This document shows positions 35,606 through 44,848 of a DNA stretch of 64,000 nucleotides, piece by piece. This stretch comes from Wolfiporia cocos. Taxonomy: Eukaryota > Basidiomycota > Agaricomycetes > Polyporales > Phaeolaceae. The stretch is from assembly GCA_029448655.1 (NCBI GenBank), contig JACCLO010000006.1, positions 1,302,001 to 1,366,000 on the forward strand, given 5' to 3'. The notes beneath the pieces were generated by a model. It did no database searches and was not told the origin of the DNA. It saw only the letters and a list, made by a program, of their open reading frames with translations. Position numbers and translations under genes: made by a program. Position 1 is the stretch's first letter. Each line of letters starts with the position of its first letter.

Positions 35606-36007
35606 TGTCACAGACCGCTGTGGCACGGCCTCAGGTAGTGTAACGTGACCTGTAGATAAGATAACGGACCTGTCGTAGATAAGTAGGGCGGTTAGCGCCA
35701 TCCACGGTCACATGTAGTTACATGATGCATCACATAGTTACCTCTGTTACGCCTGGCGCCTTACAGCACATGGGCCTCTTAAGGGCAGGTAGCTAGTACA
35801 TAGTGCACCATGTACATAACTAGTGCGACGTCTGAGGCTTACTCCTCAGACGTTAGATTCTCATCCTAAGGGCTAGTCCCTGGTATCACCAATCCTGTGC
35901 GCCTGTGCCCTGCCTCTACACTATGCACTGCTAGTCTGAGGGCGACCCCTGACAACAAGTCCTTGGGTGCACCGTGCACATATCCCGGTACTGGAGGTAC
36001 TGTGATA
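35606..36007 (+). repeat. Solo LTR, family LTR2, copy B
   Basis: It begins TGTCACAG and ends near GTGATA, with flanking AAGCC on both sides (35601-35605, 36008-36012). It is shorter than the other copies. Confidence 0.65.
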
Positions 36008-36403
36008 AAGCCCATGCCTTCTGAATCACCTCTCTGGGCCCACTTTTTCAAAGGAGGGCAGTGGAAAGGTAATGCAACGAATAAGGAAGCATGATGCAAG
36101 GCATGTGTGTGACAGAAGACCTGTGAGCTGGTAGAACAGGAAACCCATGCCTATAACGCAGGCCAAGCCACTTTGCTCCAGAGTGAGAAAGAAGTCGAAG
36201 CCCACAGTGTGTCTGATTGATATTCATGTTTCATTGATTGGGGATTTGATGGTGTTAACTCAGTGAAGTTTACAATTGTCATATCCTTCTGTGGCAAAGT
36301 CAAGAACCTATGGAAACATATCATTGATGAATGTCCATATGTCATGGATAGCATCAGGAAGGAAGCACAGACTGATCGTAATATTGCTACCACTCGTGCT
36401 GCA

Positions 36404-37113
36404 TGTTACGGTTATTTTGAATTTTTCGAATGCTGGCAGAACTCACCACTGGGTAAATACGATACAGGGACTTGTTGCATAACCAACTGCCCTGGCTACT
36501 CGTGACTCTACTGGGTGCATCCCCAGTTGTACTAGTCTATAGGGCGCGTTTCGTCTTTGGCAGATCCAACTCTGCCCCCGTTTCATGTTCATCGTTTATT
36601 TACTGACAGATGGCGTTCAACCGCCATCATTCCTATCTATCGTCTCGGATATATCACTACATACCTATCAAACGTTTGGTACTATAGCGTAGATAGTATC
36701 GGTGACATCTGGGACAGACTTGACCCCTGAAACCTAACGTAGTATATAAACTCATGTACTCACCGTCGAGGCTCTTCAGCTCGACCTTGTTGTATAAACA
36801 AGAAGTCTTATACTCGTTCTCAAAACGTAGGAAACTACGCTCAGTATTTCACACTCGAGCAATCGAACGACTAAGTCCTCGAAGTGCACACTAACTTCTC
36901 GGACTTAGGCGAGTCTTATATTCCATTCGACTTGCACTTGAACAGATTATATCCTCTAACGCGTATTGGATATTGACCGATCCCCTAAGGACTTCACTTA
37001 GGACCCGAAGGCATCTAACGAGTATTTGCCTCGCATATGGCGACGTGCCTACGTGCGGAAGAACGATCTATATTCGCGACTCGAATATACGAACGGGTAT
37101 TCGACCCGTAACA
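36404..37113 (+). repeat. 5' LTR of the Gypsy element (LTR1)
   Basis: 710 bp, TGTTACGG...CCGTAACA. It contains TATATAAA at 36743-36750, a likely promoter for the element. Confidence 0.93.
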
Positions 37114-37405
37114 GAAGGTCGAGCTTATCACACCCTCACCTATCACGGTGCAAGGGCCCATGATATTTGGACCAGAATTCCCAGCACGACTGATTGAACT
37201 CTTGCCCAAGGACATTCAGGGAGTCTACAGACTCAACTGATACGAGTGGACGGACACCATTGGAGCCTTCCGTAACAGCGGAGGAATTGTTGTCGTCCCA
37301 AGAGAAGATAGGGCATCGAAGTGGGTACAAGTATACCCCTCCGCAGGAACGACCGCTTGGGAAATAACGCGTGAAGCGTTCAAACGATTCGGAGAAATCC
37401 CTCCG

Positions 37406-38986
37406 ATGTCAACCACGACGTTGACCGAAAACGAAACCGAAACCATCAACAGAACCTTCGATGCCGATGGAAATACGAATCAGCCTTCGGGCGCCACAGG
37501 AATGGCAGGAATTGAGCGCATCGGAGATGATGGGAGAAATCCTGGAAACTTTACAGGAACAAATAACAGCCAGACCGGAGGACAGAACCCTCCAGGATTT
37601 ATATCTGCTTTTGCGCAGAGTGGGATTGGGCCTATGGCTGGAGGAACAGACCTCCTTGGAAACCCCCCACAGAACGCACCCGGAATGGGTAGCGGAGGAG
37701 ATCCGTCTTGGACTAGCCCAAGCGGAGGAATGGGAACGACAAACCCAGGAACATGGCCTTCAGGCCTATTTGGACGAACCTCTACAGATACAAGAGGAGG
37801 AGGACTGGGAGGAAACTTCGGACTCGGAGGAGGGAATGCCCCCCCTCCTGGAGGACTCGGAGGAGGAACCCCCACGAACCCCGGAGGAGGAAACCCTGGA
37901 GGGAACCCAGGGAACCCCGGAGGAGGATACCCGGGAGGAGGAGGACCCCCAGGAGGGCCTCCACCACCGAATGCGCCGCAGCCTCAACCTCCGGCGCCGA
38001 ACCCGTACTACCGACCCCCGATGATAAAAATCAACCCCCCAGACGTATTCGACGGGGAACGATCCGACATGCAGAACTTCATAAACCAGTGCAATTCCTG
38101 GTTTACGATGTACGAAACGTCATTCCAGAACGACGTTCAGAGAGTGATCTTTATCCTCTCATATATTTCGAACAAGGGAAAAACGGGCCAATGGAAACAG
38201 AATTATCACCGGGTTTATACAAACCCCCAGACGAAACGATTCTTCCCGCCTAGTCTTGCACAGTTTGATGCAGACTTCCAGAAAGCCTTCGGAGCCATTG
38301 AAGAGGTACAGAAGGCGCGGAAGAAAATCCTGGACGTAACCCAAGACAGGAAGGACATCGATGATTATATCACCGAGTTCAACAACTTGGCCGGAAAAGC
38401 CCAGTACGATCGATACAGCGCGGACGGAAACGCGCTGCTTATAACCCTATTCGAGAAAGGGTTACCCGAACATACGACCCGATACATCATCGGCGTTCGG
38501 CCGCTACCAGCAACCATTGATGAATGGCAGTCCGCTGCCTCGTACTATGAAAATACATACAAGATATTCTTGAAACGGGACAAACCGTTTGTCAAGAAAA
38601 AGGCTTGGCAAGCCTCGAACCAGAATAATGGACGCACTAGTGCTCCACAGACAACCGCACCGAAAGATCCGAATGCGATGGATGTAGATCGAATGACCAC
38701 CCAAGAAAGGGACGATCACATCAAGAAAGGAAAATGTTTCACCTGCCATCAGCCAGGACATATGTCGCGAGACTGTCCAAAGAGGCTGAGGAAGCCAGCC
38801 CGCCCTAGGCGGACTACTCAAAAAACCGAAGAAGAAGAAGCCGAGCAAGAAGCTCGCATTGAAGAAGTCTCTGAGGAAGAGACTGAATACATCACCGCTA
38901 ACAGAGCGGTCACAGCAATTAGGGCTCTGAAAGCCAAGAACCCCGAGCTCCTAGCACGGCTTGTAGAAGAACAGGATTTTGCCTAG
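37406..38986 (+). CDS. gag: Gag polyprotein (Gypsy)
   Basis: 526 aa. The first 200 residues are Gly/Pro/Asn-rich (NPGGGNPGGNPGNPGG) and probably disordered. A capsid-like region follows from about residue 210 (PPMIKINPPDVFDGERSDMQ, FINQCNSWFTMY, DYITEFNNLAGKAQYD). A CCHC zinc knuckle CFTCHQPGHMSRDC (CX2CX4HX4C) lies near residue 450, followed by a basic and then acidic tail. This is the RNA-packaging structural protein of the particle. It ends in TAG at 38984, and the next ORF is in the -1 frame and stays open back across the gag stop, so a -1 frameshift at the gag end is plausible. Confidence 0.92.
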   Translation: MSTTTLTENETETINRTFDADGNTNQPSGATGMAGIERIGDDGRNPGNFTGTNNSQTGGQNPPGFISAFAQSGIGPMAGGTDLLGNPPQNAPGMGSGGDPSWTSPSGGMGTTNPGTWPSGLFGRTSTDTRGGGLGGNFGLGGGNAPPPGGLGGGTPTNPGGGNPGGNPGNPGGGYPGGGGPPGGPPPPNAPQPQPPAPNPYYRPPMIKINPPDVFDGERSDMQNFINQCNSWFTMYETSFQNDVQRVIFILSYISNKGKTGQWKQNYHRVYTNPQTKRFFPPSLAQFDADFQKAFGAIEEVQKARKKILDVTQDRKDIDDYITEFNNLAGKAQYDRYSADGNALLITLFEKGLPEHTTRYIIGVRPLPATIDEWQSAASYYENTYKIFLKRDKPFVKKKAWQASNQNNGRTSAPQTTAPKDPNAMDVDRMTTQERDDHIKKGKCFTCHQPGHMSRDCPKRLRKPARPRRTTQKTEEEEAEQEARIEEVSEEETEYITANRAVTAIRALKAKNPELLARLVEEQDFA

Positions 38987-39075
38987 GAGGGAAGCCCACG
39001 GTCTTACCCTCCGAGAAAGCAGCGCATGTAATTACCTCGTTCGAGAAGAATCGATCCCTCTTCATCCCGGTAATC

Positions 39076-39990
39076 ATGACGCTGGCAAAACCCGTGAAGT
39101 GCAATGCACTAATCGACTCAGGAGCAATGTCGAACCTGATCCACAGCAGAGTGGTAGAAAAATACAAGGTGCCCACGCAACCCTTGAAGAACCCGATCAT
39201 CGTCAAAAATGTTGACGGAACAGAAAACAAGGACGGGCGAATAGACCGAGAAGCTACCATACTACTACGATATCCGAAGACCCAGAAAACGCGAAAAGTC
39301 CGATTCCTGGTAGGATCAATCGGAACCGAAAATATGATTCTGGGGTACGGATGGCTAAAAGACGAAAATCCCACAATCGACTGGAAGGACCAAACAGTCG
39401 ATGTACGATCGATACTAGGGGCAGAAGAAAAGAAACAGGAAGCCACGATCCGAATGGATACAGTGGAGATGGTAGTTGCCCCAGAAGGAAAAACTCCAAC
39501 AAGGGGGACCCAAGAAGCTGCAGGGTATGACCTTTACGCCGCAGAAGAAACCGAGATTCCCGCCGGAGGATGGAAACTCGTCTCCACGGGAGTAAAAATG
39601 AAGATCCCGAAGGGATCGTATGGAAGGTTGGCTGGACGATCAGGCAATACCCTCAGGCACGGGTTGGTAGTACAAGCCGGAATCATAGACTCGGACTACC
39701 GAGGAGACGTCGGAGCCATCGTCTTCAACTACTCAGACAAAGCGCATAGAATTATCCCGGGCATGCGAATAGCCCAGATAATTTTCGAACGGCACCTCAC
39801 CCCCGACATCTTAGAGGTCGAAGACCTAGACGAAACAGAACGAGGGGAGAAAGGGTTCGGATCCACAGACCAGCCAGAAGAAACAGTGCAGCGGCTCTAT
39901 ACTCCCGAAGAGTACGAAGCAATCCGACGCTTCGCAAAAGATAACCCTAGGATCATAGGAAAGAAAGGGGAAACGCGAAAGAAGTTCTGA
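39076..39990 (+). CDS. Protease-dUTPase polyprotein segment (Gypsy)
   Basis: 304 aa from the first ATG. The frame is open further upstream, so translation may enter by frameshift from gag. Residues 11-110 form a retropepsin-like aspartic protease (ALIDSGAMSNLI active site, MILGYGWLK flap end). From about residue 140 a complete trimeric dUTPase follows, with all five motifs: AAGYDLYAAEE, GRLAGRSG, VQAGIIDSDYRGDVGAIVFN, GMRIAQIIFER and RGEKGFGSTD. The dUTPase would hydrolyse dUTP and limit uracil incorporation during reverse transcription. The ORF ends in TGA at 39988. The same frame continues to a second TGA at about 40075 and then into RT, so the segment was probably once continuous with pol. 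Confidence 0.9.
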   Translation: MTLAKPVKCNALIDSGAMSNLIHSRVVEKYKVPTQPLKNPIIVKNVDGTENKDGRIDREATILLRYPKTQKTRKVRFLVGSIGTENMILGYGWLKDENPTIDWKDQTVDVRSILGAEEKKQEATIRMDTVEMVVAPEGKTPTRGTQEAAGYDLYAAEETEIPAGGWKLVSTGVKMKIPKGSYGRLAGRSGNTLRHGLVVQAGIIDSDYRGDVGAIVFNYSDKAHRIIPGMRIAQIIFERHLTPDILEVEDLDETERGEKGFGSTDQPEETVQRLYTPEEYEAIRRFAKDNPRIIGKKGETRKKF

Positions 39991-40086
39991 ACAAAGATAC
40001 AAATCATCAACGCTGTCAGGAAAGCGCTGACGAAATCTCAGGAATTCGCACAAAAAACCCCCGAACCAGAATGAACGATTGAGGAG

Positions 40087-42330
40087 ATGGTCCCGAAACA
40101 CCTACTGGACTTCGCCAAGGTGTTCAGCAAGGAGTCCGCAGCAGCGTTCCCCCCGTCGAGACCATGGGACCACGCAATCGAATTAAAACCCGATTTCGTG
40201 CCGAAAGACTGCAAAGTCTATGCACTCTCGCCTAAAGAGCAGCAGGCGCTGGACGAATTCCTAAAAGAAAACTTGGCCAAGGGATTCATAGTCCCTTCAA
40301 AATCCCCGATGGCGTCACCCTTCTTTTTCGTCCCAAAGAAAGACAGCGGCCTAAGACCCTGTCAAGATTATCGATATCTGAACGAAGGAACGATAAAGAA
40401 CGTCTATCCCTTGCCACTGATCTCAGAGCTCCTGGAAAAGCTAAAAGGAGCAAGGATCTTCACAAAAATGGACCTCAGAGCGGGATACAACAACGTGCGG
40501 ATCAAGAAGGGAGACGAATGGAAAGCGGCCTTCAAAACAAACCGAGGGTTGTACGAGCCCACGGTTATGTTTTTCGGATTGTGCAATGCACCCGGGACCT
40601 TTCAGGCAATGATGAACGAAATCCTGAAAGAAGAAATCCTCGAAGGATGGGTGCTTGTTTATATGGACGACATCCTCATTTTCTCAGAAGACGAGAAAAT
40701 ACACAAGGAACGGGAGCGACGGATCCTTCAGAGATTGAGGGATAACCATCTCTTTGTGAAACCCGAAAAATGCGCTTTCGGTGTCGACAGAGTCGAATTC
40801 CTGGGACTAGTCATCACCCCAGGAAATATCCAGATGGACCCAGCGAAACTCAATGGGATTAAGGAGTGGCCGACTCCCCGAAATCTCAAAGAAGTCAGAT
40901 CCTTCCTAGGATTTGCGAACTTCTATCGGAAATTTATTGATCACTACTCTACGCACGCCCGACCCTTGGTAGACCTCACAAAAACGGTCACAGGGACAGG
41001 GTTCCAGTGGACGGAGAAAGAACAGAAAGCATTCGAATTCATGAAGAAAGCATTCACGACGGCGCCCGCACTAGGAACGCCAGACAAGGAGAAACCGTTC
41101 ATCCTCGAAACAGACGCATCTCAGTTCGCCACAGGAGCAGTACTGAAACAGATAGATGAAACAGGGCGCGAACGGCCGGTGGGATATCTCTCACAATCCC
41201 TGACATCTACAGAACGGAACTATGAAATCTATGATCGCGAACTACTCGGAATAGTCCGAGCCTTAGAAGAATGGCGGCACCTATTGGAAGGAGCACCGCA
41301 TCGGATCTTGATCCGAGGTGATCACCAGAACCTGACGTACTGGAGAAGCGCACAGCGCCTAAATCGGCGACAAGCGAGGTGGCATCTATTCCTCTCGCAA
41401 TTTGACCTGAAGTTACAACACGTCCCCGGAAGGAAACTAGTCATGGCCGACACACTATCCAGGTTGTATCACCTGGACGAAAGCAACGAAGACAACGAGG
41501 GAATCACCATGATTCCAGACGAACTCGTCGTCCACGCAATCCAGATCCTGATCATTGATCGAATCAAGAACGCCAACGATCGAGATGAATCTGCGGAACA
41601 GGCGATCCGTGCTCTAGGGGGCACAGGCGAATTCCCCGCGAGAACCACCGCAGATGAATGGCAACAAACGGATGGAATACTGCTCTACAGGGGCAGGATG
41701 TACGTACCAAGGGACGAGGGCCTTCGACGGGACGTCATCTCAAAATACCACGACACAATCCCGGCCGGACACCCTGGGATCTGGGGTACAACAGTACAGG
41801 TTAAAACCCACTTTTGGTGGCCTGACATGGGAACAATGATAGCGGAATACGTCCGGGGCTGTGCAATCTGTCAACGAATGAAACCTGATAGGAATCCGCT
41901 AAAACCCCCTTTGCAGCCAATACCGACACGGGAAGACGCCCTTCCCTTCTCCCAGTGCTCGGTCGATTTTGTCACCGACTTGCCAAGAGTCGGAAAATAT
42001 GACTCCATGATGGTGATTGTCGACCATGGCCTATCCAAGGCCATCTCTCTCACCCCATGCGACAAAACGATCACGAGCGAAGGGGCCGCAGAAATATTCC
42101 ATCAAAAGATATATTCGCAGTACGGCATCCCCCGAAAAATCATCTCAGACAGGGGACCACAATTCGCATCAAAACTATTCAGGGAATTATGCAAACTACA
42201 GGGAACGGAGTCAGCAATGAGCACAGCATACCACCCCCAGACAGACGGACAAACAGAAAGGATGAACCAACAGATCGAAGTATACCTTCGTATCTATTGC
42301 ATGAATGACCCGTTCCAATGGGTACAATGA
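40087..42330 (+). CDS. pol: Pol: reverse transcriptase, RNase H and integrase (interrupted)
   Basis: 747 aa in the same frame as protease-dUTPase. RT shows GFIVPSKSPMASPFFFVPKK, LRPCQDYRYLNE, FTKMDLRAGYNNVRI, FGLCNAPGTFQ and the catalytic VYMDDILIF. RNase H shows LETDASQFATGAVL, YDRELLGIVRALEEWRHLL and VMADTLSRL. The integrase has the HHCC finger (HDTIPAGHPG...CAICQR) and DDE core (CSVDFVTDLP, ISDRGPQFASKLF, YHPQTDGQTERMNQ). The frame is stopped by TGA at 42328, after which it continues open for 1.8 kb. Each of the three pol-frame TGA codons fits a lost Trp, by family expectation. Confidence 0.92.
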   Translation: MVPKHLLDFAKVFSKESAAAFPPSRPWDHAIELKPDFVPKDCKVYALSPKEQQALDEFLKENLAKGFIVPSKSPMASPFFFVPKKDSGLRPCQDYRYLNEGTIKNVYPLPLISELLEKLKGARIFTKMDLRAGYNNVRIKKGDEWKAAFKTNRGLYEPTVMFFGLCNAPGTFQAMMNEILKEEILEGWVLVYMDDILIFSEDEKIHKERERRILQRLRDNHLFVKPEKCAFGVDRVEFLGLVITPGNIQMDPAKLNGIKEWPTPRNLKEVRSFLGFANFYRKFIDHYSTHARPLVDLTKTVTGTGFQWTEKEQKAFEFMKKAFTTAPALGTPDKEKPFILETDASQFATGAVLKQIDETGRERPVGYLSQSLTSTERNYEIYDRELLGIVRALEEWRHLLEGAPHRILIRGDHQNLTYWRSAQRLNRRQARWHLFLSQFDLKLQHVPGRKLVMADTLSRLYHLDESNEDNEGITMIPDELVVHAIQILIIDRIKNANDRDESAEQAIRALGGTGEFPARTTADEWQQTDGILLYRGRMYVPRDEGLRRDVISKYHDTIPAGHPGIWGTTVQVKTHFWWPDMGTMIAEYVRGCAICQRMKPDRNPLKPPLQPIPTREDALPFSQCSVDFVTDLPRVGKYDSMMVIVDHGLSKAISLTPCDKTITSEGAAEIFHQKIYSQYGIPRKIISDRGPQFASKLFRELCKLQGTESAMSTAYHPQTDGQTERMNQQIEVYLRIYCMNDPFQWVQ

Positions 42331-44127
42331 CTGCCTGACGTCGAATTCGCGCACAACACCAGACGAACCGAAAACCGGCCAGCGCCACTCGAAATAATCT
42401 TAGGATACGTCCCGAGAGGATTCCCAGACTATGACAGAGTAGGGAACGTCCCAGCAGCTGTCGACAGGATCAAGAAGATCAAGGAGGCGCGAAAGATGGC
42501 ATTCATCGCGCATGAACTAGCCCAGAAAAGGATGGCAGGGCGATTCTTCAGAGAACTGCCGAAGCTTGAGAAAGGGGATAAGGTCTGGCTCGACGCAAAG
42601 AACCTAACTATCCCCTACAAATCTAACAAGCTAGCACCAAAAAGGGAAGGACCCTTTACTATCACAGAAAAGATGGGACCCACGACATACCGGCTGCAAT
42701 TACCAATGAGCTGGAGAGTTCATCCGGTATTCCACGCCGCCTTACTAAAACCATTCAAAGAAATAAGGGTACACGGACCCAATTACCTACGACCGCCACC
42801 TGATATCATCAAGGGACAAGAAGAATACGAAGTCGAAGCCATCTTGGCTGACAGATGGCAAAGAAAGAAGCATCAATACTTTGTCAAGTGGAAAGGCTAT
42901 GCCACGGCTGACAACTCATGGGAAGACGAGGCGAACTTGGAGCATTCCAAGGAGCTGATAAAAGACTACCACAGGACGAGAGTCAGGACAACCCCGACAC
43001 TCGAAGACAGGACAGTAATAGTATGTCGACGACTCGCCACCAACTCCCCCGCCGTACCACGACCCCCGGCGATGCAGATCGTCGAGAAGGCCGACCGCGA
43101 GGTACGCCACCAAGAAGGTACTCCCCCCAGCATCTACAGATTAGACACGCCCTCCTCTGGTACAGGGCCGAGGGACCTTTTGCTGGCCGAGCCGATGGCT
43201 GGTCGGCCCTCTTCGACATCGCGCAGGATCTCACCCACGTCTACAGCTCGTACCAGAACATCACCGAGGACCTCGTCCGAATGGAGGGGCAGATCAGAGC
43301 ACAGAGGGAGGGACTTGAGCTACTCACCGACAGACTTATCGACCGATTGGCCGCCACCACGACAGCCCGACTACGACACGCGCTCAACGACTTCGAGGAT
43401 CGCGAGCACGTTGCTCCCAATCGACCCGAATACACACCGCGACCCACCCGCTTTTTCACCCCCGACGAACGACGCCGAGTTGCAAGGCTGTTTGATTTTA
43501 TGGAGGGCGATAGAGTACTATTTCCATTGCCTACCGAGACTCAGAGGGCCCGCCGAACAGGAGTTAGAGACCCGACGCCACGTATTTCTGGTATGGGAGG
43601 CAACGGGAGACGTGAACCACCTGCACGCCCGACGAGCCCTAGGGCTGCCCCAGCGCGACAGCGAAGAGCAAATAGCACGCCGCCTATTCGACGATCTCCT
43701 TCAGTGCAGAGTATTACCCGCGAGGAGTTTGAGCGAGGTGCGAGGGAGCACGAACGAGACACCGCCTCCCTACCAACGTGGGCCGCACGAAACCTCCACC
43801 GAGCCGCACACCATTGGAGGTACCGACATAACGAATACCTCCGCGATATCCCTTCCCTACGGGTACCAGCGAGGCCCTCACCCGAGCAGCCGTGTCGACA
43901 ATGTGGTTCCGCTAACCACTGGATCCTCGACTGCCCCTATTATATTTGCAGAACTTGTGGGCTCAATCAACCAGGTCATCGACAGAATGAATGCCGCCAA
44001 CACTTCGTATGGCGAACTCCTACGACCCCGTCCCTCAGCGGGAACGGCGACATCTACAACGAACAGGACGCCGAGGCACTCTGAAGAGGGGAACTTGGAA
44101 AATTCGTCGAGGCCGACGAATGCCTAG
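42331..44127 (+). CDS. Pol C-terminus: integrase tail and chromodomain, then long open extension
   Basis: It continues the pol frame directly after the TGA. Integrase C-terminal blocks are DVEFAHNTR, KLEKGDKVWLDAKNL and WRVHPVFHAALLKPF. The chromodomain is EYEVEAILADRWQRKKHQYF followed by VKWKGYATADNSWEDEANL (about 42826-42960), with the aromatic residues expected for methyl-lysine binding, which can steer integration to heterochromatin. After DYHRTR the frame stays open to 44127 without recognisable domains, while another frame (43023-44084) carries the credible ORF3. The post-chromodomain half may therefore be non-coding in this frame or genuinely overprinted. Confidence 0.8.
   Translation: MPDVEFAHNTRRTENRPAPLEIILGYVPRGFPDYDRVGNVPAAVDRIKKIKEARKMAFIAHELAQKRMAGRFFRELPKLEKGDKVWLDAKNLTIPYKSNKLAPKREGPFTITEKMGPTTYRLQLPMSWRVHPVFHAALLKPFKEIRVHGPNYLRPPPDIIKGQEEYEVEAILADRWQRKKHQYFVKWKGYATADNSWEDEANLEHSKELIKDYHRTRVRTTPTLEDRTVIVCRRLATNSPAVPRPPAMQIVEKADREVRHQEGTPPSIYRLDTPSSGTGPRDLLLAEPMAGRPSSTSRRISPTSTARTRTSPRTSSEWRGRSEHRGRDLSYSPTDLSTDWPPPRQPDYDTRSTTSRIASTLLPIDPNTHRDPPAFSPPTNDAELQGCLILWRAIEYYFHCLPRLRGPAEQELETRRHVFLVWEATGDVNHLHARRALGLPQRDSEEQIARRLFDDLLQCRVLPARSLSEVRGSTNETPPPYQRGPHETSTEPHTIGGTDITNTSAISLPYGYQRGPHPSSRVDNVVPLTTGSSTAPIIFAELVGSINQVIDRMNAANTSYGELLRPRPSAGTATSTTNRTPRHSEEGNLENSSRPTNA
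43023..44084 (+). CDS. Extra ORF3 of the Gypsy element: coiled coil plus two zinc knuckles
   Basis: 353 aa from the ATG at 43023 (the frame is open from 42918), in a different frame from pol and lying just after the chromodomain. The N-terminal half is predicted helical or coiled coil (LVRMEGQIRAQREGLELL, RRRVARLFDFMEGD). The middle is rich in Pro and Arg. Near the C-terminus are two zinc knuckles, CRQCGSANHWILDC (CX2CX4HX4C) and CRTCGLNQPGHRQNEC (CX2CX6HX4C). There is no signal peptide or membrane segment, so it is not an env. A nucleic-acid-binding accessory role is an inference. Confidence 0.72.
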   Translation: MSTTRHQLPRRTTTPGDADRREGRPRGTPPRRYSPQHLQIRHALLWYRAEGPFAGRADGWSALFDIAQDLTHVYSSYQNITEDLVRMEGQIRAQREGLELLTDRLIDRLAATTTARLRHALNDFEDREHVAPNRPEYTPRPTRFFTPDERRRVARLFDFMEGDRVLFPLPTETQRARRTGVRDPTPRISGMGGNGRREPPARPTSPRAAPARQRRANSTPPIRRSPSVQSITREEFERGAREHERDTASLPTWAARNLHRAAHHWRYRHNEYLRDIPSLRVPARPSPEQPCRQCGSANHWILDCPYYICRTCGLNQPGHRQNECRQHFVWRTPTTPSLSGNGDIYNEQDAEAL

Positions 44128-44138
44128 GGGGGAGCTGA
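44126..44138 (+). other. Polypurine tract of the Gypsy element
   Basis: AGGGGGGAGCTGA immediately precedes the 3' LTR, the expected site of plus-strand priming. Confidence 0.75.
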
Positions 44139-44848
44139 TGTTACGGTTATTTTGAATTTTTCGAACGCTGGCAGAACTCACCACTGGGTAAATACGATAC
44201 AGGGACTTGTTGCATAACCAACTGCCCTGGCTACTCGTGACTCTACTGGGTGCATCCCCAGTTGTACTAGTCTATAGGGCGCGTTTCGTCTTTGGCAGAT
44301 CCAACTCTGCCCCCGTTTCATGTTCATCGTTTATTTACTGACAGATGGCGTTCAACCGCCATCATTCCTATCTATCGTCTCGGATATATCACTACATACC
44401 TATCAAACGTTTGGTACTATAGCGTAGATAGTATCGGTGACATCTGGGACAGACTTGACCCCTGAAACCTAACGTAGTATATAAACTCATGTACTCACCG
44501 TCGAGGCTCTTCAGCTCGACCTTGTTGTATAAACAAGAAGTCTTATACTCGTTCTCAAAACGTAGGAAACTACGCTCAGTATTTCACACTCGAGCAATCG
44601 AACGACTAAGTCCTCGAAGTGCACACTAACTTCTCGGACTTAGGCGAGTCTTATATTCCATTCGACTTGCACTTGAACAGATTATATCCTCTAACGCGTA
44701 TTGGATATTGACCGATCCCCTAAGGACTTCACTTAGGACCCGAAGGCATCTAACGAGTATTTGCCTCGCATACGGCGACGTGCCTACGTGCGGAAGAACG
44801 ATCTATATTCGCGACTCGAATATACGAACGGGTATTCGACCCGTAACA
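44139..44848 (+). repeat. 3' LTR of the Gypsy element (LTR1)
   Basis: 710 bp. It differs from the 5' LTR at two sites, both C here and T there. Confidence 0.93.

Larger units (their letters stand above)
36404..44848 (+). mobile_element. Ty3/Gypsy (chromodomain) LTR retrotransposon, near complete
   Basis: 8,445 bp with two 710-bp LTRs that differ at only two positions (read by eye), exact 5-bp duplication CTGCA (36399-36403, 44849-44853), and order gag, protease-dUTPase, RT-RNaseH-integrase-chromodomain, extra zinc-knuckle ORF, polypurine tract. It inserted into the hAT transposase gene. The LTR match implies a very recent insertion, yet pol carries three TGA stops. No primer-binding site was identified with confidence after the 5' LTR. 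Confidence 0.95.

Noticed and set aside
43023..44084. ORF3 as an envelope gene
   Set aside because: It has no signal peptide, transmembrane segment or glycosylation-rich ectodomain; it has zinc knuckles instead.
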